33,873 nt of DNA from Persephonella sp. (lineage in GTDB: Bacteria > Aquificota > Aquificia > Aquificales > Hydrogenothermaceae), in the NCBI GenBank assembly GCA_027030485.1, contig JALVEY010000046.1, positions 1 to 33,873 on the forward strand, in the 5' to 3' direction. Positions 1-8,241 of this stretch are shown here, one piece after another. The notes under the pieces were generated by a model that did not search any database, was not told the origin of the DNA, and saw nothing but the letters and a program-made list of their open reading frames with translations. The position numbers and the translations under genes were made by a program. Position 1 is the stretch's first letter. Every line of letters begins with the position of its first letter.

Positions 1-814
1 CAACCTTTTCCCCTATCCTTCCTGCATATACAGAGAGACCCTTTTCTGCAAGATCTGCCTCAAGCCCATGCCCTACAGCTTCATGTATCATAGTTCCTCC
101 AGCATCAGATGATATGACAACAGGCATGCTTCCGGCTGGAGGGTGTTTTGCATTTAACCCTAAAACAGCCCTATGGGCAGCCTTTGATGAAACATAATCA
201 ATCAGATCAACCTCTCCAGACTCAAAAAGCTCATATCCAATCAGTCCACCTGTGGATTCATATCCTTTATACATATAACCGTTTTCCTGAGCTATCGCTT
301 CCACATAAAAGGCAACTCTTATCTGTGTATCCTCAACTATTTCACCTTCTGTATTTATTATGAGTATCTCTCTTTTTGAATCTTTTAGAGTGATGTTTGC
401 CTGTTTTATTCTTTTGTCGTGGCTTCTTACTATGTCATCTGCCTTAAGCAGAATCTCTTTTTTTCTCTCCGGAAAGTAATCTTCAGGATCAAGGAGGACT
501 TTTGTATATCCGGTCTGCTGTTTTATTCCGACCTTTATCTTTCCTTCTCCATTTTCTTTAATAAGAGAAGAGACAATACTTTCAAGGGAGCTTTTTGTGA
601 TCTCATTTGTGTATCCGTAATAAGTTTTCCCATTTTTTATCAGTCTTATCCCTACACCCTCATCAAAACCTTCAACACCTTTCTGTAGTTTTTTATTTTC
701 AAAATTTAAAACAGTAGAAAAGACCTTTTCATAAAATATCTCCCCGTATTCTCCACCTTCTGACATTAGCTTTGTGAGAAGATAAGGGGCTAATTCTCTG
801 ACAAGATTTTTCAT
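1..814 (-). CDS. tldD: TldD/PmbA-family metalloprotease, TldD-like, partial (runs off left edge; absent from ORF track)
   Basis: Reverse translation from ATG at 814 gives MKNLVRELAPYLLTKLMSEGGEYGEIFYEKV...; near the edge ...PAGSMPVVISSDAGGTMIHEAVGHGLEADLAEKGLSVYAGRIGEKV, containing the HEAxGHxxEaD motif of TldD. Confidence 0.93.
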   Translation of the reverse strand, partial: MKNLVRELAPYLLTKLMSEGGEYGEIFYEKVFSTVLNFENKKLQKGVEGFDEGVGIRLIKNGKTYYGYTNEITKSSLESIVSSLIKENGEGKIKVGIKQQTGYTKVLLDPEDYFPERKKEILLKADDIVRSHDKRIKQANITLKDSKREILIINTEGEIVEDTQIRVAFYVEAIAQENGYMYKGYESTGGLIGYELFESGEVDLIDYVSSKAAHRAVLGLNAKHPPAGSMPVVISSDAGGTMIHEAVGHGLEADLAEKGLSVYAGRIGEKV

Positions 815-815
815 T

Positions 816-1343
816 TTACAGTCCCAGCAGAAAGGCTATCTCTTCAGGAGATTTTCCTTCCAGAAGATGATTAAGAGCCTGAAGACCTGTCTCATCAATT
901 GAGACATAAAGGGCTTTATCACCTGACTTAAAAGGAACAACGAGAACAGGAACCCTCCATGTCTGTATAAATCTCTTCCAGTCGGAGCTGAAACCTGCAA
1001 GCAAAAGCTGTGCTTCTCTAAATTTGCCTATTGTAATGTTAACAAGGGCAAACATATATTTTGCTTCAGGAATTTTTGATGCACTTTTTGCAAGTTCTCT
1101 TCTTGATCCTTTTATGTCTCCATCTATATATTTGTTAAAACCTTCAATAAATGCTTTTTCTTCTTCAGGAAGATCAAGATAAAACTCAAAGGGAACTTCC
1201 ATATAAGACTCTGAGTTGTCTATCTCAAAAACAGGTGCTATCTGTGTTTTGACTTTATCGGGGTGACCTTTGAATATAAAAATCTCCATCTTTTTCTCCA
1301 TAGTTTTCATAAAATCACCTCTTTTTTTTAAAATTTTATGCAA
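816..1343 (-). CDS. Hypothetical protein (likely start at an internal Met, around 1310 or 1301)
   Basis: 175-aa ORF directly upstream of tldD on the same strand (1-nt gap); aggtgatttt RBS-like sequence before an internal Met; no family recognised. Confidence 0.7.
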   Translation of the reverse strand: MHKILKKRGDFMKTMEKKMEIFIFKGHPDKVKTQIAPVFEIDNSESYMEVPFEFYLDLPEEEKAFIEGFNKYIDGDIKGSRRELAKSASKIPEAKYMFALVNITIGKFREAQLLLAGFSSDWKRFIQTWRVPVLVVPFKSGDKALYVSIDETGLQALNHLLEGKSPEEIAFLLGL

Positions 1344-1425
1344 ATCAGCTTATTTTATGTGTGATATATCTCATCTAATAAAAATAGTTATAAAATTTAT
1401 ATTATACATTCAATTGAGGTTGGGT

Positions 1426-2058
1426 ATGTTTATAACAGAAAAAAGAGCCAGAAAAATAAAAGCTGTTCTTGAGAAAAAACAGAAAGACCTTCAGGTATTT
1501 TCTGATAATGTGACAAATCAGCACAACTTTTCGGCAATAATGAGAACCTGTGATGCTGTAGGTGTCTTATATCTATATTACAGATACCTTGGAAATGAGG
1601 AGATAATCAATGAAGAAATAACAATGGGCTCCCATAAATGGATCATTCATCAGGAGATAGAAGATATAAACAGTTTTTTCAAAAAAAAGAAAGATGAAGG
1701 GTTTCAGATCATAGCCACCCATTTATCCGAAGATAGTATCCATTTTAGGAAAGTTGATTACACAAAACCTACGCTTGTTGTGATTGGTAATGAGATAAAC
1801 GGGGTCAGCGAAGAGGTTTTGGAATATGCAGACAAAAAAATAATTATCCCAATGTATGGAATGGCTCAAAGTCTAAATGTTTCAGTCGCTACAGGGGTTA
1901 TTCTGTATGAGGCTCAAAGGCAGAGAGAAGAAAGAGGATTGTATGAAAAACCTTCATTCAGCAAGGAAGAGATAGAAAATATACTGAAAAAATGGGCTAC
2001 AGATGATCTTATAAAACATAAGATGAGAGAAAGTTCTGTTAGGAATATAAAAAAGTAA
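1426..2058 (+). CDS. trmH: tRNA (guanosine-2'-O-)-methyltransferase, SpoU/TrmH family
   Basis: MFITEKRARKIKAVLEKKQKDLQVFSDNVTNQHNFSAIMRTCDAVGV..., LVVIGNEINGVSEEVLEYADKKIIIPMYGMAQSLNVSVATGVILYEA are SPOUT motifs. Listed ORF start (1270) is too long; ATG at 1426 follows gaggttggg. Confidence 0.9.
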   Translation: MFITEKRARKIKAVLEKKQKDLQVFSDNVTNQHNFSAIMRTCDAVGVLYLYYRYLGNEEIINEEITMGSHKWIIHQEIEDINSFFKKKKDEGFQIIATHLSEDSIHFRKVDYTKPTLVVIGNEINGVSEEVLEYADKKIIIPMYGMAQSLNVSVATGVILYEAQRQREERGLYEKPSFSKEEIENILKKWATDDLIKHKMRESSVRNIKK

Positions 2059-2121
2059 AGATTGCTTATTAATAATTAATTTTTAATATTAATTTATATA
2101 AACTAATTTGGAGAAGAAAAA

Positions 2122-2577
2122 ATGATAATTAAAAGTTCAGCATTTGAGGAGGGAGAACATATACCAGTTAATTTTACATGCGACGGTTCGGACATATCTC
2201 CAGATTTAAGATGGTCTGATTATCCTCCAGAAACACAAAGCTTTGTAATTATTATGGATGATCCTGATGCTCCTTTAGGTACTTTTACCCATTGGATAGT
2301 TTATGACATTCCTCAAACAATGAATTACCTTCCTGAAGGTTTTCCAAAATTGCCAGAAGTAGATGGAATAAAACAGGGTGTGAATGATTTTGGTAGAATA
2401 GGGTACGGTGGACCTTGTCCACCTATTGGTAAACCTCACAGATATTTTTTTAAAATTTTTGCTATTGATCAACCTTCACTTGGTCTTCCAGCTGGAGCAT
2501 CAAGGCAGGAAGTTGAGATGATAATGACCGGAAAGGTTATTGATGAAGGGTATCTTGTAGGGATATACGGAAGATAA
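2122..2577 (+). CDS. YbhB/YbcL family Raf kinase inhibitor-like (PEBP) protein
   Basis: FTCDGSDISPDLRWSDYPPETQSFVIIMDDPDAPLGTFTHWIVYDIP...YGGPCPPIGKPHRYFFKIFAID: PEBP signature. Confidence 0.95.
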   Translation: MIIKSSAFEEGEHIPVNFTCDGSDISPDLRWSDYPPETQSFVIIMDDPDAPLGTFTHWIVYDIPQTMNYLPEGFPKLPEVDGIKQGVNDFGRIGYGGPCPPIGKPHRYFFKIFAIDQPSLGLPAGASRQEVEMIMTGKVIDEGYLVGIYGR

Positions 2578-2949
2578 TTATCTGAAATTCTTAAACATCC
2601 ATAAGGAAATAGATTGTATTTCTTCATCAGATATATCTTTAACAGGAGGCATGATGCCCCATCTATCAATACAGGGTTTACAGATAGATTTATCAAGTGA
2701 TGGTTCTTTTATGAAGTTTTCAAGGTACTCTGCAAATCCTTCCCTTGTTCTATAGAAATATTTAATCTGTCTTGCTAAAACATCAATAGGTGGTGCTTTA
2801 AGGGATAAGTTGTTTGTAGTTTCGTCCGTTTTCTCAATATGACAGGAAGAACAGTACTGTTTAAAAACCTGATAACCGTATTCTTCTGCAAAAGAAAAAG
2901 AAAATACAATTAGAAAAAGAATTATCAACACCATCAAAACCTCATTCAA
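2578..2949 (-). CDS. Monoheme c-type cytochrome with signal peptide
   Basis: Hydrophobic N-terminus, CSSCH heme motif, later GIMPPV (likely axial Met). Start overlaps the end of the upstream lectin-pilin gene by 8 bp. Confidence 0.85.
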   Translation of the reverse strand: MNEVLMVLIILFLIVFSFSFAEEYGYQVFKQYCSSCHIEKTDETTNNLSLKAPPIDVLARQIKYFYRTREGFAEYLENFIKEPSLDKSICKPCIDRWGIMPPVKDISDEEIQSISLWMFKNFR

Positions 2950-4786
2950 ACCTTATTCCAAAATATGATATTTCAACCGTCTGGGTTCTTCCACCTGTTC
3001 CTTCTGTAAACCCAAACTTCACATCTGTAAGATTATTAGTCCAGTCCACACATCTTTTAACATCTGGAGAACTTGAGTTGTAATCTTTAGTTAGATCATC
3101 ACAGTTTGTGCAATCAATCCATGCTTCTATCAGCATTTTAGTTCCTGAACCTCCACAAGTAGAACAGTTAGTATCGCATCCTGTATGTATTTCCATTCTA
3201 AATGAGTGTTTAACACCATCTTCAAGCCAGGTTGGTCTTCGAGTGTAATAACATCCGACTTTTGTAGGATCTGAAAAATTAGTACAGTTTGATGTTATTC
3301 TAACAGAGGGGTTTGAATTACCTGAATGAACAACGCTCCCATTAAAATCTATAGAAACATGATTATAACCTCTGTTTCTCAAATATGGATCACGGTAATA
3401 TGTGTTTGGATATGTGTCTATTTCTACAGCTATACTTTCTTTATCAAGACCGTCGTAACCTAATTTTCCACCTGTTCCTCCACAGTTTAAATTCCAAGGA
3501 GGTTTTTGCCTTATAACAAAAGTAAAACCGTCAGCATCTCCCTTGCTGTCAAAGGATGTATCTACAGTAAGTTTGAAATTAAAAAAAGCTCTCATGGTTT
3601 TATTTTTCAACCTGAATGTTCCGTTATACCAAAAACATCCGAAAGTATTTCTTTGTCCATTTCCAAACGTAACAGTTCCGTTGTTTAGATCAGTATTAAT
3701 AGCATTTGGATTGTTTTCAATCTGGTTAAAATTACTAAGATCATTAGCAAAGCTTACCTGAGAGCCGGGTGGTGCAGATGATCCTGAGGAAGATGTCTGA
3801 GGGTTTATTGTTAGAACAAATGATTTTTCTGCTACACTGCCTTCAGTATCTATTACAAAAAATCTGAGGTTATAACTTCCTGCCTGACCTGTCGCTACTG
3901 TTCCTGACAAGATAGGAGAACTGCACTGCTTCCAATCTGCTCCAGTGTTAACAGATCCATCTACATTTAAACAGTTTGTAGATGCCGTTAGAGTACCTCC
4001 ACAACTAATAGAAACTCCTGAGGGTAAACTTCCCTGAAAACACCATTTATAGTCTGGGTTTGTATCCGGATCGCTCCCGTCTGTAAATGGTATTCCACCT
4101 TCGGCAAAAATAGCTGCGTTGTATGAACTGTTTTCATATCCGTATGGAAGTTCATTATTCAGTATCGAAAGCCTGCTTTCACATCTTATTTTTGTCTGAA
4201 GTTCTCCAAGGGTTATCCACTTTACTATGTCATCATACCTTTCAGGTCTGTTCATATCAGATGGAAAGTTATCCACATTGTCTATCCCGTAATCATACAC
4301 ATTTATTACAGTGGGCGTACTGAGCAGGATTGTATGATCTTCAGTATGGGTGTTTCCATCACCGGTTTGAATATTATTGTTAAGAGAACCACTAACTAAT
4401 AGAAAAGCTACATTTTTTATATCTATTGGTGAAGAACAAGCAGTATCACCGCATATTCTAACTGTTAGATTTGTATTTTTCTTTCTGCAAATAAGTTTAG
4501 AACTGGATGTTAAATCCTGATCTACAAAGTATTTGATCTTTTTTCCAAATGTATCCATAGGATTTCTTACTACACTTTTAAACTCAATATCGTTAGATGG
4601 AAGTCTCAATGCTGAACCTGAATAAGAAATTAACGAATCTGCAGCCGCATTAATAATTTCCTTTGTTGTATTAATTTTAGCCCTTTTAACAAGTATCCCA
4701 AGTACTGTAATTCCTAATCCTGCTAAAAGTCCTATTATAATAAGCACCATAGCAAGCTCTATAAGGGTAAAACCCTTTTTATTCAT
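2942..4786 (-). CDS. Type IV prepilin-like protein with Ig-like (He_PIG-type) and L-type (legume) lectin domains
   Basis: N-terminus MNKKG|FTLIELAMVLIIIGLLAG (prepilin peptidase motif with Glu5); middle ...SGTVATGQAGSYNLRFFVIDTEGSVAEKSFVLTINP (Ig-like); C-terminus ADGFTFVI..GGKLGYDG..SIAVEIDTYPNTYYRDPYLRNRGYNHVSIDFNGS...DVKFGFTEGTGGRTQTVEISYFGIRFE (legume lectin core). Confidence 0.85.
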   Translation of the reverse strand: MNKKGFTLIELAMVLIIIGLLAGLGITVLGILVKRAKINTTKEIINAAADSLISYSGSALRLPSNDIEFKSVVRNPMDTFGKKIKYFVDQDLTSSSKLICRKKNTNLTVRICGDTACSSPIDIKNVAFLLVSGSLNNNIQTGDGNTHTEDHTILLSTPTVINVYDYGIDNVDNFPSDMNRPERYDDIVKWITLGELQTKIRCESRLSILNNELPYGYENSSYNAAIFAEGGIPFTDGSDPDTNPDYKWCFQGSLPSGVSISCGGTLTASTNCLNVDGSVNTGADWKQCSSPILSGTVATGQAGSYNLRFFVIDTEGSVAEKSFVLTINPQTSSSGSSAPPGSQVSFANDLSNFNQIENNPNAINTDLNNGTVTFGNGQRNTFGCFWYNGTFRLKNKTMRAFFNFKLTVDTSFDSKGDADGFTFVIRQKPPWNLNCGGTGGKLGYDGLDKESIAVEIDTYPNTYYRDPYLRNRGYNHVSIDFNGSVVHSGNSNPSVRITSNCTNFSDPTKVGCYYTRRPTWLEDGVKHSFRMEIHTGCDTNCSTCGGSGTKMLIEAWIDCTNCDDLTKDYNSSSPDVKRCVDWTNNLTDVKFGFTEGTGGRTQTVEISYFGIRFE

Positions 4787-5762
4787 AACTTCCTCCTAAC
4801 AGTTTGATCCTTTCTTGAACTATTTTCTTGAGGTTATTATCGGAAAATGGGATTTTGTTTATATGTTTGTAAACTTGAACTGCTTTTTCTGGCAGATCTT
4901 TCATCTCAAGTATTCTTGCATATGCATAGGCTATGTACGGATCGTAAGGATTTTTTTCAAAAGCTTTTTTATAGTAAATATAAGCCTTTTCTATATTTCC
5001 TGACTTCTCTTCAAGAATTCCTTTTGTGTAGCTTAAGTATCCTGTTCTGTCTTCTGTTTTGTTTTTTAAAAATTTCTTAACAAGATTTATTTCTCCGTTT
5101 TCTATTAAAAAAATAAGTATCTGGGATAAGTATCTGGCGTCTCTTATTTTTTTTAGATTTGTAAGAGCTTTTTTCTTTTCTCCTGTATATATTTGTAGGA
5201 TTAATATATTTTTCATTAATTTTTCTGAAGGGTTTATACTGTAAGCCTTCTTGTAGTAAAAAAGGCTTTTTGTGTAATTTAGTTTTTCAAGATATTGATT
5301 TCCAAGGGATATATATGTGGAATACATGTAAGAAGAGGAATTTTTAGATTTTTTTGTTATTTCCTGTTCTGATCTTTTCATCTTTCGTTCTGAAATTTTT
5401 GTCTCCTGAATTTTCTCAGGTTTTTGTATATCCTTTTGTTGAGGTTTTGCCAAAATCTTTTCATTCTGGTGGTTGTTTATCTCATTTTTATCTTCTTTAG
5501 ATTTGACTGCAACTTCAGGTATCTGTTCTGTTAATTTCTGATTTTCCTTTTTTATCTCAGACAAAATGTTTTGTTCTTCTTGAAGGAGTTTTTCTTGATA
5601 AACATAAAGAAAAATGGTTAATGCCGATAAAACAAAAATAAATGTAAGGAGTATTAGTACTGTTTTACTGTCTTTTTTCTTATTTTTTTTCAGATTTGGA
5701 GGAACAGGTTTTCCTTTCTTCCCTCCTTTCATTTTATTAAGAGTATCAATCAATAGGCTCAT
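4779..5762 (-). CDS. TPR-repeat inner-membrane protein, MshN-like
   Basis: N-terminal cytosolic stretch, single TM (TVLILLTFIFVLSALTIFLYVY), TPR-like repeats; next to an MshL-like secretin. Confidence 0.7.
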   Translation of the reverse strand: MSLLIDTLNKMKGGKKGKPVPPNLKKNKKKDSKTVLILLTFIFVLSALTIFLYVYQEKLLQEEQNILSEIKKENQKLTEQIPEVAVKSKEDKNEINNHQNEKILAKPQQKDIQKPEKIQETKISERKMKRSEQEITKKSKNSSSYMYSTYISLGNQYLEKLNYTKSLFYYKKAYSINPSEKLMKNILILQIYTGEKKKALTNLKKIRDARYLSQILIFLIENGEINLVKKFLKNKTEDRTGYLSYTKGILEEKSGNIEKAYIYYKKAFEKNPYDPYIAYAYARILEMKDLPEKAVQVYKHINKIPFSDNNLKKIVQERIKLLGGSYE

Positions 5763-5770
5763 TTTTTACC

Positions 5771-7306
5771 TCAGTGAACCTTAATAATGTGGGGTGTCAA
5801 AAATATAATCAGTTCTTTTTTTTGTTTTAGGTATTCCTCCTTTCTAAACAGTATTCCCAGACCGGGGATGTCCCCTAATCCGGGAACTTTACTGACTATT
5901 TTTCTTTTTTCTGTTCCTATAAGCCCCCCTATTATAATAAGATCACCATCTTTTACTTTTACGATTGTTCCTGCCTCTTTTATGTTAAGTACAGGTGCTT
6001 CTGCAACAACCTGATTGTTGTCAACAAGCTGTCTCAAATCCTCTATCTTAGTTGAAACAGGGACAATATTCATCATTATCTCTCCATCTTCTATATAGGG
6101 GGTAACTCCCAGTAATACACCATCAAGTACGTTTGTTCTGTAATAAGACACCTGTTGAGTTGTTGCTGTTCCTGTTACGGTGCTGACCTGTTTTTCCCAG
6201 AAGGGTACGATAATTCCTGAGGAAATCAGAGCTGTCTGACCGTTGAGTACCCTAATTCTTGGATTTGATAAGGTTTCTATCTTTCCGGTTTTTTCAAGTG
6301 CGTTTAAGATCGATTGAAAGTCTGCTCCTGTTACTAAAATCTGGCCGTAGCTTGTTCCTAAGGCTAATGTCTGGGAAAGTCTGACCGATGCACCTGTGCC
6401 GATAAAGTCTCTCATAAGAAGGTTCCAGTCCACCCCGTATCTGAACTCTTTGCTCAGGGTGACCTCAATTATTTTAGCCTCTATTAGAACCTGTTTTTTG
6501 ACCTCTTTTTTTAATTTCTTGATAAGATCCTCAACTTTTTTCATTTTGTCTTTTGTTGCAGTAACTATAAGAATCCCTGCAAATTTGTTAAGGGTAAAGC
6601 TGTTAGGATTTTTTTCCTGAGTGTTATTATTTTCTACGGAAAGAATTTTTTTAAGGGAATCCTCAAGCTGCTTGTAATACTCGTTTATATCGTTAGGGTT
6701 TTCGTACTTTAATGAAAAATCCCCCTTCAGGTTTGCAACAGAAGGAGATGTTCCTGTTGTTCCGGTAGTCCCTCCTGAATAACCTCCTGTTGTTCCTGAA
6801 CTTCCCAGAACATCACCACCAAGATCAGCTTTGTATTTTGATTTTGAGTGAACGTATGGCAGATGAAAAACTTTTGTTTTTGTTGCTTTTATGTAGATCA
6901 CATTTCCTTTGATTTCGTAATAGACACCTGCCAGATCTGTTATTATCTCAAGGGCGGTTTTAACTGGAGTGTTGTTGAAGTTTGCTGTAACCGGAATTTC
7001 CGGATTAACGTCAGAAGATATGGCGATGTTCAGTCCTGCATCTTTTGCAACAGCGTAAAGGACTGTTTTTAACGGGGCGTTATCTGCACTAAAAGTAAAA
7101 AATCTGTTTTCAAGGGGTGAAATTTTTTCTACAGGTGGTTTAATTATAAGGGGTGGTGGTTGATTTTTCTTGATAACTTTGTAGTTATTTTCCTTCTCAG
7201 GTTCTTTTTTTATCTCTACAGTTTTTTCCGTTTTATCAGCAACATATCCACAACTTACAGCAAAACCCAAAAGAAAAATAATCAATAATCGTAAAATTTT
7301 ATCCAT
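5771..7306 (-). CDS. Type IV pilus/MSHA secretin (lipoprotein), MshL/PilQ-like
   Basis: Lipobox LLGFAVSC|G; secretin signature VPGLGDIPGLGILFRKEEYLKQKKELIIFLTPHII; STN/N0-like domain; G/S/T-rich linker. Confidence 0.92.
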   Translation of the reverse strand: MDKILRLLIIFLLGFAVSCGYVADKTEKTVEIKKEPEKENNYKVIKKNQPPPLIIKPPVEKISPLENRFFTFSADNAPLKTVLYAVAKDAGLNIAISSDVNPEIPVTANFNNTPVKTALEIITDLAGVYYEIKGNVIYIKATKTKVFHLPYVHSKSKYKADLGGDVLGSSGTTGGYSGGTTGTTGTSPSVANLKGDFSLKYENPNDINEYYKQLEDSLKKILSVENNNTQEKNPNSFTLNKFAGILIVTATKDKMKKVEDLIKKLKKEVKKQVLIEAKIIEVTLSKEFRYGVDWNLLMRDFIGTGASVRLSQTLALGTSYGQILVTGADFQSILNALEKTGKIETLSNPRIRVLNGQTALISSGIIVPFWEKQVSTVTGTATTQQVSYYRTNVLDGVLLGVTPYIEDGEIMMNIVPVSTKIEDLRQLVDNNQVVAEAPVLNIKEAGTIVKVKDGDLIIIGGLIGTEKRKIVSKVPGLGDIPGLGILFRKEEYLKQKKELIIFLTPHIIKVH

Positions 7307-7740
7307 CGCTCACCCCACTTTCCTTTTAATAAAACGCCTTCTTTTGAAATTTTAATGATTCTTTCTTCAGGGGAAATTCTGTCTCCCTCACTGTATAACT
7401 TTCCATTTATTATCGTATAACGGTTTGTCCCGATATAAATAAAGCTTACCTTATAAAATGGAGGAGGTTTCTGAGGAGTTTTTATTTTTTCAACGGTTTT
7501 GACTGTGTAAGGTCTGACATTAAGAACCGTTTGAAGAAGTTCTAAGTTTAATTCTTTCTCTCTTTTTTCTGAAAATTCAATATCAATAATCTCTGGATAA
7601 TAATTTAAAATACTTCCCCATTGTTCAATAACTTTCTGTTTTATAAATCCGTTAAAAAGAATAAATATAAACACTCCTAAAATCAGCGGAGAAACCAGAA
7701 CTGTAATCTCTTTATTTCCGATTTTTCTTATAAAATCCAT
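7282..7740 (-). CDS. Pilus assembly periplasmic protein, PilP/MshK-like
   Basis: 152 aa, N-terminal TM, C-terminal YTIINGKLYSEGDRISPEERIIKISKEGVLLKGKWGERWI (HR/PilP-like beta domain); position between PilO-like and secretin genes. Confidence 0.65.
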   Translation of the reverse strand: MDFIRKIGNKEITVLVSPLILGVFIFILFNGFIKQKVIEQWGSILNYYPEIIDIEFSEKREKELNLELLQTVLNVRPYTVKTVEKIKTPQKPPPFYKVSFIYIGTNRYTIINGKLYSEGDRISPEERIIKISKEGVLLKGKWGERWIKFYDY

Positions 7741-8241
7741 CTATTTTCCCTTTAAGAACGGTTGTATTAGCTGAACTTCTAAATAAACTTTCGTCCCTTC
7801 GTTAAGGTTTTCAATCCTGAATTTTTTTATCATAACTATAGGCGAGACTTCATCTTTTAGATTTAACAACAGAGAAAAAAGGTCTTCAGGAGTATTGGGG
7901 TAGTAATCAAATCCGAGTAAAATGGAGTAATAACCGTCTTCTTTTTTTATATCATCTTTTATTGAAGCATCGTATAGTTTTATAAAATTATCTGCTTTAC
8001 TTAAAATAAGTTGGAGTGATTCTTCTTCTTTATAGATTTTTATATTTTTTTTCTCTATAAAGTCAATCAGCCGGTTTAGTTTGCGTTCAATGTCCGTTAT
8101 TTTTATATTTTTTTTCTGTAGGTCATCAATTTTTTGAGAAAGACGTTGATCAACCTCACTTAAAGCGAAATAAAAACTCAAAAGGAATACGAATAATATC
8201 AGTCCCGTGGCATAAAGCACAAAATATTTATCTATCTTCAT
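7741..8241 (-). CDS. Pilus assembly protein PilO/MshJ-like
   Basis: 166 aa, N-terminal TM, coiled coil, ferredoxin-like C-terminus; syntenic position. Confidence 0.65.
   Translation of the reverse strand: MKIDKYFVLYATGLILFVFLLSFYFALSEVDQRLSQKIDDLQKKNIKITDIERKLNRLIDFIEKKNIKIYKEEESLQLILSKADNFIKLYDASIKDDIKKEDGYYSILLGFDYYPNTPEDLFSLLLNLKDEVSPIVMIKKFRIENLNEGTKVYLEVQLIQPFLKGK

Noticed and set aside
148-688. Plus-strand ORFs of 71 and 89 aa at the left edge
   Set aside because: They lie opposite the partial tldD frame, which has the HEAxGH motif.
2066-2098. ATTAATA...TATTAAT inverted repeat between trmH and the PEBP gene
   Set aside because: Pure A/T sequence; such repeats occur frequently by chance at this base composition.
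2572-2583. 12-bp palindrome AGATAATTATCT at the PEBP/cytochrome junction
   Set aside because: Formed by two abutting stop codons in AT-rich DNA; too short and low complexity to claim function.
6720-6800. Short repeats (cctgttgttcc) in the secretin gene
   Set aside because: Encode the G/S/T-rich linker usual in secretins; low-complexity, no nucleotide-level tandem array.
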